DNA from: Streptomyces vinaceus
Lineage (GTDB): Bacteria > Actinomycetota > Actinomycetes > Streptomycetales > Streptomycetaceae
Direction: 5' to 3'
Assembly (NCBI RefSeq): GCF_008704935.1
Contig: NZ_CP023692.1
Coordinates: forward strand, 1,550,001-1,614,000
DNA: 64,000 nt
The notes below the pieces were generated by a model, which saw only the letters and a program-made list of their open reading frames with translations, searched no databases and had not been told where the DNA came from. Shown here in pieces: positions 25,320 to 33,974 of the stretch (the first letter of the stretch is position 1; the number at the start of each line of letters is the position of its first letter). The position numbers were made by a program, and so were the translations under genes.

Positions 25320-26252
25320 TCAGCGCGCGGGCAGCCCGTACGGGACGGAGGTCAGCTTCTCCGAGGCCTCCCACAGCCGTTGGCCCGAGGTGTCGTCCAG
25401 GGTCCACTTGGCCCGCCAGGACGGGGCGGGCGCCCCGCGCCAGCCGAGCCGCGGACCGTAGAAGGAGTCGGGGCGTACGCCCGGCGCGGTGGCCGCGTAC
25501 AGCGTGGGCAGCGCGCCGGACGCCGCCGGCTGGGCGAGCACGGCGGCGCCGAGGCCCATCAGCCGGGACATGGGCCGGTGGCCCTCCTGCAGCGAGGCCC
25601 CGGCGTGCAGGTTGGTCGAGGCGTAGCCGGGGTGGGCGGCGGCCGCGACGATCCCGGAGCCGGCGGCTTCCAGGCGCCGGGCCAGCTCGTGCGTGAAGAG
25701 GAGGCCCGCGGTCTTGGAGCGGCCGTACGCGATCCAGCGCCGGTAGCCGCGCTCGCCGTTCAGGTCGTCGAGGTCCACGTCGCCGAGCGCGTGGAAGCCG
25801 CTGGAGACGGTGACGATCCGGGCCCCGGGGGCGGCGGACAGCAGCTGGGGCAGGAGCAGTCCGGTGAGGGCGAAGTGGCCGAGGTGGTTGACCCCGAACT
25901 GGGTCTCGAACCCGTCGGCGGTCTTCCCGTACGGCAGGGCCATGACGCCCGCGTTGTTCACGAGCAGGTCGAGGGAGCGCCTGCGCTGCCCGTGGACGTG
26001 CGCGAACTCCCGTACGGAGGCCAGGTCGGCCAGGTCCAGCGGGATGAACTCCGCCACGGCCCCCGGGACCTCGGCGCGCAGCCGGACCACGGCGGCCCGG
26101 CCGCGCGCCGCGCTGCGGCAGGCCAGCACCACGTCGGCCCCGCGCCGTGCGAGCTCGCGGGCGGTGACGTAGCCGATCCCGCTGTTGGCACCCGTGACGA
26201 CGGCGGTGCGGCCGCTCTGGTCGGGGATGTTCTCGGCGTTCCAGCCAGGCAT
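25320..26252 (-). CDS. Short-chain dehydrogenase/reductase
   Basis: 310 aa from ATG 26252. The cofactor site is TGANSGIG (20-27), the structural motif is NNAG, and the catalytic YGRSK corresponds to YxxxK (with SSGF before it giving the Ser). The family oxidises or reduces alcohols and ketones with NAD(P)H; retinol-dehydrogenase-like members match this layout. The substrate is unknown. It is divergent from cobL with about 190 bp between the starts. Confidence 0.9.
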   Translation of the reverse strand: MPGWNAENIPDQSGRTAVVTGANSGIGYVTARELARRGADVVLACRSAARGRAAVVRLRAEVPGAVAEFIPLDLADLASVREFAHVHGQRRRSLDLLVNNAGVMALPYGKTADGFETQFGVNHLGHFALTGLLLPQLLSAAPGARIVTVSSGFHALGDVDLDDLNGERGYRRWIAYGRSKTAGLLFTHELARRLEAAGSGIVAAAAHPGYASTNLHAGASLQEGHRPMSRLMGLGAAVLAQPAASGALPTLYAATAPGVRPDSFYGPRLGWRGAPAPSWRAKWTLDDTSGQRLWEASEKLTSVPYGLPAR

Positions 26253-26272
26253 GGGGTCTCCCTCGCGACGTT

Positions 26273-26310
26273 GGGACGGTGACACGGTGGGACGGTGACA
26301 CGGTGGGACG
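26273..26310. repeat. Short tandem repeat in the SDR/cobL intergenic region
   Basis: The 16-bp unit GGGACGGTGACACGGT occurs twice in tandem, plus a partial third unit. It sits about 20 bp upstream of the SDR start, in the promoter region. It may hold repeated binding sites or simply reflect slippage. Confidence 0.8.
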
Positions 26311-26367
26311 CACGGTGCGGTCACCGTGGGGTTACCGAGGGTAGACCTCCGCTTTCGCGGGGGTGGA

Positions 26368-26388
26368 GCCGGGGGCCGGTCCCCCGGC
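26368..26388. promoter_or_regulatory. Inverted repeat upstream of cobL
   Basis: GCCGGGGG and CCCCCGGC flank CCGGT, 56 bp before the cobL start. It could be an operator or leader hairpin. No cobalamin riboswitch motif is visible in this intergenic region. Confidence 0.35.
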
Positions 26389-26444
26389 CAGTAGGCTGCG
26401 GGTCCACCCGCCCGCTCCCCTTCCCGTTCCCGAGGTACCGCGCA

Positions 26445-27752
26445 GTGAGCTCCGCACCGCCGCTCCCCCTCCCCGTGTCGGTCGTCGGCCTCGGCGCCGA
26501 CGGCTGGGCCGGGCTCACCGCCGCCGCGCGGTCCGCGCTGACCGGGGCCGAGGTGCTGATCGGCGGCCCGCGCCAGCTGGACCTGCTGCCGGCCGGCGAC
26601 TGCGCCGGCGAGCGCGTGGCCTGGCCGAGCCCGCTGCGGCCCGCCGTGCCGAAGCTGATGGCCGAGCACGCCGGCCGCCGGATCGCCGTGCTGGCCAGCG
26701 GCGACCCCATGTTCTACGGGATCGGCCGGGCCCTGGCCGAGGAGCTCGGTCCGAACGGCCTGCGGATCCACCCGCACCCCTCCTCGGTCTCGTACGCCTG
26801 CGCCCGCCTGGGCTGGCCGGTGGAGGACACCGAGGTGGTCACGGTGGTCGGGCGTCCGGTGGCCCGCCTCGCGGCCGCGCTCTACGAGGGGCGGCGGGTG
26901 CTGGTGCTCAGCGCCGGAGCGGTGACCCCGAACGAGATCGCCGCTCTGCTGCGGGAGCGGGGCTTCGGCCCGAGCCGGATGCGGGTGCTGGAACAGCTCG
27001 GCTCCGAGCGCGAGGACACGTACGAGGGCCGGGCCGAGAGCTGGGAGCACCCGCCCGGCGATCCGCTCAACGTGGTGGCCGTGGAGTGCCGCCGGGACCG
27101 CGGCAGCGCCGTCCCGCGGCTCGGCGCGACCCCCGGCCTGCCCGACACCGCGTACGAGCACGACGGCCAGCTCACCAAACGCCACGTCCGGGCCGCCACG
27201 CTGTGCGCCCTCGCCCCGGCCCCCGGCGAGCTGCTCTGGGACATCGGCGGCGGCTCCGGCTCCATCGGCATCGAGTGGATGCGCACCCACCCCTCCTGCA
27301 GGGCGGTGGCCGTGGAGCGCGTCCCGGAACGGGCGGCCCGCATCACCCGCAACGCGGCGGCGCTCGGCGTCCCGGGGCTGCGCGTGGTCACCGGCGCCGC
27401 GCCCGCGGCCCTCGCCGGACTCCCGGCTCCCGACGCGGTGTTCATCGGCGGCGGGCTGACCGCCCCGGGCCTGCTCGACGCGGCCTGGGCGGCGCTGGCA
27501 CCCGGCGGCCGGCTGGTGGTCAACACCGTGACCCTGGAGTCGGAGGCGGTCCTCACCGAGCGCTACCGGCGCCACGGCGGCGACCTGGTCAAACTGGCCG
27601 TCGCGCACGCGGCGGCGGTCGGCGGTTTCACGGGCTGGCGGCAGGCGATGCCGGTCACCCAGTGGACCGTGACCAAGCCCTGGCCGCGGCCGGACGCTCC
27701 CCCGGCGCAGGACCGGAACGAGGAAAACGAGGAAGAGGACCAGACGACATGA
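26445..27752 (+). CDS. cobL: Precorrin-6Y C5,15-methyltransferase (decarboxylating)
   Basis: 435 aa from GTG 26445, with a GAGG ribosome site 10 bp upstream. The first half is the CbiE-type methylase (VSVVGLGADGWAGLT, then LASGDPMFYGIG). The second half is the CbiT-type methylase (LLWDIGGGSGSIGIEW). It methylates C5 and C15 of the corrin ring and decarboxylates the acetate on ring C. It heads cobL-cobM-cobK, with an ATGA overlap to cobM. The tail is acidic (NEENEEEDQ). Confidence 0.93.
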   Translation: MSSAPPLPLPVSVVGLGADGWAGLTAAARSALTGAEVLIGGPRQLDLLPAGDCAGERVAWPSPLRPAVPKLMAEHAGRRIAVLASGDPMFYGIGRALAEELGPNGLRIHPHPSSVSYACARLGWPVEDTEVVTVVGRPVARLAAALYEGRRVLVLSAGAVTPNEIAALLRERGFGPSRMRVLEQLGSEREDTYEGRAESWEHPPGDPLNVVAVECRRDRGSAVPRLGATPGLPDTAYEHDGQLTKRHVRAATLCALAPAPGELLWDIGGGSGSIGIEWMRTHPSCRAVAVERVPERAARITRNAAALGVPGLRVVTGAAPAALAGLPAPDAVFIGGGLTAPGLLDAAWAALAPGGRLVVNTVTLESEAVLTERYRRHGGDLVKLAVAHAAAVGGFTGWRQAMPVTQWTVTKPWPRPDAPPAQDRNEENEEEDQTT

Positions 27753-28498
27753 CCGTGTACTTCATCGGTGCGGGCCCCGGCGCCGCCGACCTGATCACGG
27801 TGCGCGGTGCCCGACGGCTCGCCGCCGCCCCGGTCTGCCTGTACGCGGGCAGCCTGGTCCCGCGCGAACTGCTGGCCGAGTGCCCGCCGGACGCCCGCCT
27901 GGTCGACACCTCGCAGCTGAACCTCGACGAGATCGTCGCCGAGTGCGTACGGGCCCACGCGGCGGGCGAGGACGTGGCGCGGCTCCACTCCGGCGACCCG
28001 TCGATCTTCAGCGCGGTCGCGGAGCAGATGCGGCGGCTCGACGCGGCCGGCATCCCGTACGAAGTGGTGCCCGGCGTACCGGCGTTCGCCGCGGCGGCTG
28101 CCGCGCTGAAGCGGGAGCTGACGGTGCCCACCGTCGGCCAGACGGTGATCTTGACCCGGATCGCCCAGCAGGCCACGCCGATGCCGCCCGGCGAGGACCT
28201 GGCCACGCTCGGCCGCAGCGGGGCGCTGCTGGTGCTGCACCTGGCCACGCGCTACGTGGACCGCGTCGTCGCCGAACTGCTGCCGCACTACGGGGCCGAG
28301 TGCCCGGTGGCGGTGGTGGCGATGGCCAGCCGCCCCGACGAGCTGATCCTGCGCGGCACGCTGGCCGACATCGCCGGGCAGGTGAAGGCGCACGGCCTGG
28401 TGCGGACCGCGGTCATCGTGGTCGGCCGCACGCTCGGCGCCGAGCAGTTCCGCGACAGCCACCTGTACTCCCCCGAGCGCGACCGGCATGTCTGCTGA
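27749..28498 (+). CDS. cobM: Precorrin-4 C11-methyltransferase
   Basis: 249 aa. SAM-dependent tetrapyrrole methylase fold: MTVYFIGAGPGAADLITVRG at the N-terminus, VARLHSGDPSIFSAVAEQ (GDP loop) and YEVVPGVPAFAAAAA. It adds the C11 methyl in the corrin pathway. It overlaps cobL by 4 bp and cobK by 11 bp, so translation is coupled through the operon. Confidence 0.93.
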   Translation: MTVYFIGAGPGAADLITVRGARRLAAAPVCLYAGSLVPRELLAECPPDARLVDTSQLNLDEIVAECVRAHAAGEDVARLHSGDPSIFSAVAEQMRRLDAAGIPYEVVPGVPAFAAAAAALKRELTVPTVGQTVILTRIAQQATPMPPGEDLATLGRSGALLVLHLATRYVDRVVAELLPHYGAECPVAVVAMASRPDELILRGTLADIAGQVKAHGLVRTAVIVVGRTLGAEQFRDSHLYSPERDRHVC

Positions 28499-29249
28499 CG
28501 GTTCCCCGGCCCACGTCCTGGTCCTGGGCGGTACGACGGAGGCCCGGCGCCTCGCCCAGGCGCTGGCCGGGGATCCCTCGTACCGCGTGACCACCTCGCT
28601 CGCGGGCCGGGTCTCCGCGCCCGTGCTGCCGCCCGGCGAGGTGCGGATCGGCGGCTTCGGCGGCCCCGGTGGGCTGGCGGCCTGGATCACCGCCCACCGG
28701 GTCACGCACCTGGTCGACGCCACGCACCCCTTCGCGGAGCGGATGAGCTTCAACGCCGCCGAGGCGCAGGCCCTCGCGGGGGTGCCGCTGCTGGCGCTGC
28801 GGCGCCCCGGCTGGACACCGCGGCCGGGTGACGACTGGACCTTCGCGGACTCGCTGGACGACGCGGCCGAACGGCTGCCCGGCCTCGGCGCCCGCGCGTT
28901 CCTGACCACCGGCCGCATGGGCCTGCACACCTTCGCGCACCTCACCGACACCTGGTTCCTGGCACGTTCGGTGGACCCTCCGGCCGCGCCGGTCCCGCCG
29001 CAGCTCGAAGTCCTGCTCGACCGGGGCCCGTTCACGCTGGAGGGTGAGCGGGAGCTGATCGCACGGCACCGGATCGACGTCCTGGTCACCAAGGACAGCG
29101 GGGGCCGAGCGACCGCGCCCAAACTGACCGCGGCCCGCGAGGCCGGGATCCCGGTCCTGGTGGTCCGCAGGCCCCCGGTCCCGGAGGGCGTCGCGCAGGC
29201 GGGGGACACGGACGCGGCCCTGGAGTGGCTCGGGGCGGTCCGGGCCTGA
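28488..29249 (+). CDS. cobK: Precorrin-6A reductase
   Basis: 253 aa. NAD(P)-type start HVLVLGGTTEARRLAQAL, DATHPFAERMS and LTTGRMGL are the conserved blocks of the CobK/CbiJ family, and LVTKDSGG near the end is typical. It reduces the macrocycle of precorrin-6A before CobL acts. It is the last gene of the forward cob operon. Confidence 0.92.
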   Translation: MSADGSPAHVLVLGGTTEARRLAQALAGDPSYRVTTSLAGRVSAPVLPPGEVRIGGFGGPGGLAAWITAHRVTHLVDATHPFAERMSFNAAEAQALAGVPLLALRRPGWTPRPGDDWTFADSLDDAAERLPGLGARAFLTTGRMGLHTFAHLTDTWFLARSVDPPAAPVPPQLEVLLDRGPFTLEGERELIARHRIDVLVTKDSGGRATAPKLTAAREAGIPVLVVRRPPVPEGVAQAGDTDAALEWLGAVRA

Positions 29250-29373
29250 GCCGTCCGGCCGTCGAGGGCACAACGGGAAGACAGCCCGGCAGGGCGTCAG
29301 TCGGTGGCGGAGCCACGACGGGCGGAACCCGCTGCGCGTATCGATGTCAGTGGCTGCTCCTACCCTCTGCGGT

Positions 29374-30063
<690 letters not shown>

Positions 30064-30085
30064 GGAACGCCGCCCCGCCCGGCGG

Positions 30086-31597
30086 TCAGGCCTCCGGGTA
30101 GCGGCGCGGGGTCCACGTCACCCGGGAGCCGTCCGGCCGCTCGGTGACCTGGGTCTGCGAGGAACCGATCAGCAGGATCGTGCGCATGTCCACCTCGGAC
30201 GGCTCCAGTTCGCCGAGCGCGAGGACGCGGACCGACTGCTCGGAACCGCCCACGTCCCGCGCGACGACCACCGGGGTCCGCTCCGGACGCAGCTCCAGCA
30301 GCAGCTCCTTGGCCTGGGCCACCTGCCAGGTCCGGCTGCGCGAGCCCGGGTTGTACAGGGCGAGCACCAGGTCCGCGGCGGCGGCCGCGCGCAGCCGCTC
30401 CGCGATGACCTCCCAGGGCTTGAGCCGGTCCGACAGGGAGATGGTGGCGTAGTCGTGGCCGAGCGGGGCCCCGGCCGCGGCGGCCGCCGCGTTGGCCGCG
30501 GTCACCCCCGGCAGGACCCGTACGGGCACGTCCTTGTACTCGGGCTGCCCGGCGACCTCCAGGACGGCGGTGGCCATGGCGAATACGCCCGGGTCGCCGC
30601 CGGAGACCACGGCCACGCGCTTGCCGCGCCGGGCGAGGTCGAGGGCGAACTCGGCGCGCTCCGACTCCACCTTGTTGTCGGAGCCGTGCCGGACCTGGCC
30701 CGGCTTCGCGGGGACGCGGTCCAGGTACGTGGTGTACCCGACGAGGACCTCGGCGTCGGCCAGCGCCCGCCGCGTCTCGGGGGTGAGCCAGAGCGGCCCG
30801 GCCGGCCCGGTGCCGACGACGACGACCTCGCCGGGCCCGGAGGGCACGCTGCCCGGGTTGCCGATGCGGCTGGGCACCACGGCGACGGCGAAGTACGGGA
30901 CGGAGTCGGGGTCGGTGTCGGCGAGGACGCCGGTCCGCTCCCCCTCCATGGTGGCCCGCTCCACGTACCGGGCCTCCGCGAGGCGGCCGCTGCCCTCCAT
31001 GGCCCGGCGCACCGCGGGGAAGGTGCGGCCGAGCTTCATCACGACCGCGGAGTCGGTGGCGGCGAGGCGGGCGGTGAGCTCCTCCTCGGGCAGGGTGCCG
31101 GGCAGGATCGTCAGCACCTCCTCGCCCTCGACGAGCGGGGTGCCCAGGCGGGCTGCGGCGGCGCTGACCGAGGTCACGCCCGGGATCACCTCGGCCTCGT
31201 AGCGGTCGGCGAGCCGCTTGTGCATGTGCATGTACGAGCCGTAGAAGAGCGGGTCGCCCTCGGCGAGCACGGCGACGGTCCGGCCGGCGTCCAGGTGCGC
31301 GGCGAGCCGGGCGGCGGACGCCTCGTAGAACTCCTCCATCGCGCCCTGGTAGCCGCCGGGGTGGTCGGTGGTCTCGGTGGTGACCGGGTAGACCAGCGGC
31401 TCCTCGACGTGGTCGGCGCGCAGGTGCTTCGCGGCGATCGAGCGGGCGATCGAACGGCCGTGGCGGGCGCTGTGGTACGCGACGACATCGGCCTCGGCGA
31501 TGACCTCGACGGCCCGCAGCGTCATCAGGGAGGGGTCGCCGGGGCCGAGCCCGACGCCGTACAGCTTTCCGGTACCGGTACCGGCTGCGGTGCTCAT
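30086..31597 (-). CDS. cobIJ: Fused precorrin-2 C20- / precorrin-3B C17-methyltransferase
   Basis: 503 aa from ATG 31597. The N-terminal half is CobI (LYGVGLGPGDPSLMTLRAVE, VLAEGDPLFYGSYMHMH). The C-terminal half is CobJ (EVVVVGTGPAGPLWLTPET, VAVVSGGDPGVFAMATAV, LALYNPGSRSR). Fusion of these two methylases is common in actinobacteria. The start overlaps cobH by 4 bp; it is the last gene of cobG-cobH-cobIJ. Confidence 0.94.
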   Translation of the reverse strand: MSTAAGTGTGKLYGVGLGPGDPSLMTLRAVEVIAEADVVAYHSARHGRSIARSIAAKHLRADHVEEPLVYPVTTETTDHPGGYQGAMEEFYEASAARLAAHLDAGRTVAVLAEGDPLFYGSYMHMHKRLADRYEAEVIPGVTSVSAAAARLGTPLVEGEEVLTILPGTLPEEELTARLAATDSAVVMKLGRTFPAVRRAMEGSGRLAEARYVERATMEGERTGVLADTDPDSVPYFAVAVVPSRIGNPGSVPSGPGEVVVVGTGPAGPLWLTPETRRALADAEVLVGYTTYLDRVPAKPGQVRHGSDNKVESERAEFALDLARRGKRVAVVSGGDPGVFAMATAVLEVAGQPEYKDVPVRVLPGVTAANAAAAAAGAPLGHDYATISLSDRLKPWEVIAERLRAAAAADLVLALYNPGSRSRTWQVAQAKELLLELRPERTPVVVARDVGGSEQSVRVLALGELEPSEVDMRTILLIGSSQTQVTERPDGSRVTWTPRRYPEA

Positions 31598-32241
31598 TCT
31601 TCCTCGCTCGCGATCGCGTTGACGGCGGCGGCCGCGATGGCGCTGCCGCCGCGCCGGCCGCGCACGATCAGGTGGTCGAGCCCGGAGGCGTGGGCGGCGA
31701 GCGCGTCCTTGGACTCGGCGGCGCCGATGAAGCCGACCGGGACGCCGATGACGGCGGCGGGGCGCGGGGCGCCCTCCTCGATCATCTCCAGCAGCCGGAA
31801 CAGGGCGGTCGGCGCGTTGCCGACCGCGATCACGGAGCCCTCCAGCAGGCCGCGATCGCGCCAGACCTCCAGCGCGGCGGCGCTGCGCGTGGTGCCCATC
31901 TTGGCGGCGAGGGCCGGCACGGCGGGGTCGGAGAGGGTGCAGACCACCTCGTTGTCCGCGGGCAGCCGCTTGCGGGTGACGCCGCTGGCGACCATCTGCA
32001 CGTCGCAGAGGATCGGCGCGCCGGCGTGCAGCGCGGCCCGTGCGCGGAGCACGACCTCCGGGGTGTAGCCGAGGTCCTGGGGCAGGTCGGTCATTCCGCA
32101 GGCGTGGATCATGCGCACCGCGACCTGCGCGACGGAGGCGGGCAGCCCGGAGAGGTCCGCCTCGGCGCGGATCGTGGCAAAGGACTGGCGGTAGATGGCC
32201 GCGCCGTCCTTCTCGTACTCGAACACTGTGTACTCGCTCAT
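31594..32241 (-). CDS. cobH: Precorrin-8X methylmutase
   Basis: 215 aa. It moves the C11 methyl to C12 and gives hydrogenobyrinate. Family blocks are MIHACGMTDLPQDL (with the catalytic His), GAPILCDVQMVASGVTR, and AVGNAPTALFRLLE followed by PVGFIGAAESKDAL. Four-base overlaps on both sides place it in the cobG-cobH-cobIJ operon. Confidence 0.94.
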   Translation of the reverse strand: MSEYTVFEYEKDGAAIYRQSFATIRAEADLSGLPASVAQVAVRMIHACGMTDLPQDLGYTPEVVLRARAALHAGAPILCDVQMVASGVTRKRLPADNEVVCTLSDPAVPALAAKMGTTRSAAALEVWRDRGLLEGSVIAVGNAPTALFRLLEMIEEGAPRPAAVIGVPVGFIGAAESKDALAAHASGLDHLIVRGRRGGSAIAAAAVNAIASEEE

Positions 32242-33665
32242 TTCTTCGCTGCGTCATGGGAGGTGGTGCGGTGGACGGCCGCGAGGGCCGCGGGAAGTTC
32301 GCGGGGCGTGACGCCGTGGCGCGGGGCGGCGCCGGGCGCGGTGAGGTCGTACCCGGCGGGGGTGGCGACGAGGTCCACCCAGGCGGTGCCGCGCGGATGC
32401 CCGCACCGGCGCTCGCACCCGGACCAGTGCACGGGCAGCGGCGGGCCGGCCGTCGCCGGGGCCGCCTGCGGTACGACGGCCCGAGCGTCGGCGCGCACGT
32501 CGGTACGGGACTTGGCGCAGCCGGGGTGCCCGGTACAGGCGGTGACGGACCGCCAGGGATCGCCGGGACGGGTCACGAGACCGGCCGCACCGAGCGCGTC
32601 CAGCGCGTCGAGCGCAGGGCGGGCGGTAGGCGGCGCGCCCTCCGCCCGGGGGGTGCCGGCGGCTTCGGCGGTCTCGGCGGCTTCGCCGGTGCCTGCGGTG
32701 GTTGCGGTGGTTGCGGTGGCCGCGGGTCCGGCGGTCAGGCCGGGGACGACGATCCCCCGCCAGGGGGTCAGGCGCATGCGTCCCGTCAGGCCCGCCAGGA
32801 GCCGCCACTGCGCGGTGGTCAGGCGGCCCAGCGGCGCGATGACGCTGAGCGCGGCGCTGCCGTCGCGGCCCTCGACCACGCCGGGCTCGGGAGCGGGCGC
32901 GCCCAGCCCGACGGGAGCAGGTACGACACGGGCCGGAGCCCCGGCGGCGGCCAGACGATCGACCAACTCTGCGGGATCCAGGGCGTGTTCGGCAGGCAGC
33001 TCCGACACCCGCCAGGCCCGGGTGCCGGCTTCCCGGGCGGCGTCGAGGAAGTACCCGGCGGCCACGAGGGCGGCCCGCGGGGCGTCGGCGGCGGCCACGA
33101 GCAGGGCGTCGGCCTGCCCGGCGGTCCACAGCAGGGCCCGGCCCCGGTCGTGGGCGGCCAGGTTCACGTCCGCGTCGAGGGAGGTGACGTCGCCCCGGCC
33201 GTCGTCGAGGGCGAACAGGAAGCGCCCCGACAGCCCGGCCGCCGGAGCGCTCGCGCACAGCAGCCGGTCCAGCTCCGCGACCCAGGGGGCCACGTCGGGC
33301 AGGCCCCGCCGGTCGAGGCCGGTCAGCGGCGAGGCGACGATGTTGCGGACCCGTTCGTGGGTAGGCGCGGGCAGCAGCCCGGCGCGCATGAGCACGGACT
33401 GCAGCTCGCCGCCGCAGCCGGCGCCGAGCCCGCGCAGCTGCGCGTTGCCGCGCGAGGTGAGGTCGATGTGCCCGTCGCCGAGCCGGTCCGCCGCGTCGGC
33501 CAGCAGCCGGGCCGCGTGCCCGTCGAGCATTCCGCCGGGGATCCGGACCCGGGCCAGGAACCCGTCGTCGGCCGCGTGCAGCCGCAGCGCGCCGGGGCAG
33601 GCGTCACCGCGGTCACGTATGACGGGTTCGTCCCGTGATGCGGCGGAAGGGGGCTGGGGCGGCAT
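32238..33665 (-). CDS. cobG: Precorrin-3B synthase
   Basis: 475 aa from ATG 33665; an ATG at 33677 adds four residues. It has the sulfite/nitrite-reductase-like halves (FLARVRIPGGML, GHIDLTSRGNAQLRGL) and the 4Fe-4S cysteines as C-x5-C (ACTGHPGCAKS) and C-x3-C (GCERRCG). CobG uses O2 to contract the ring, so the pathway is the aerobic one. A low-complexity Ala/Thr/Glu linker (about 345-385) separates the halves and is longer than I would expect. It is divergent from the riboswitch and cobN; no riboswitch is visible on its own side. Confidence 0.9.
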   Translation of the reverse strand: MPPQPPSAASRDEPVIRDRGDACPGALRLHAADDGFLARVRIPGGMLDGHAARLLADAADRLGDGHIDLTSRGNAQLRGLGAGCGGELQSVLMRAGLLPAPTHERVRNIVASPLTGLDRRGLPDVAPWVAELDRLLCASAPAAGLSGRFLFALDDGRGDVTSLDADVNLAAHDRGRALLWTAGQADALLVAAADAPRAALVAAGYFLDAAREAGTRAWRVSELPAEHALDPAELVDRLAAAGAPARVVPAPVGLGAPAPEPGVVEGRDGSAALSVIAPLGRLTTAQWRLLAGLTGRMRLTPWRGIVVPGLTAGPAATATTATTAGTGEAAETAEAAGTPRAEGAPPTARPALDALDALGAAGLVTRPGDPWRSVTACTGHPGCAKSRTDVRADARAVVPQAAPATAGPPLPVHWSGCERRCGHPRGTAWVDLVATPAGYDLTAPGAAPRHGVTPRELPAALAAVHRTTSHDAAKK

Positions 33666-33814
33666 GGCGGCGAGCATACCCACGATTCCCCGACCCCGGC
33701 CTGTGTCCGTCACCACCCGCCCCCTGCGCCCCACCCTCCGCCCGACCTGCCCCGATCCGCTCCCCGGGCGTCGGACACCCCCACTCCCGGCCGGGGAGGG
33801 CGGCACCTAAGATG

Positions 33815-33930
33815 ACCACCGGCGGAGCCACGTGGCCCGCTGGGAGGAAGCCCGGTGCGAATCCGGCGCGGTCCCGCCACTGTGAACCCGCGGAGCGATC
33901 CGCCGGGTGAGTCAGGAACTCCCGCTGTCC
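33815..33930 (+). promoter_or_regulatory. Cobalamin riboswitch
   Basis: The conserved core is visible: GGAGGAAGCCCGGTGCGAAT at 33843, then a GCGGTCCCGCCACTGTGA segment with the B12-box-like GCCACTG at 33876, and flanking stems (GCGGAGCGATCCGC). It ends about 45 bp before cobN, followed by a GGGGCGCGGAAACCCC-type hairpin and a GAGGAAGG ribosome site. That layout suggests control of translation start or transcript elongation by adenosylcobalamin. Confidence 0.92.
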
Positions 33931-33974
33931 ACACTGCCCGGGGCGCGGAAACCCCGAGGAAGGCATGCCGCCGC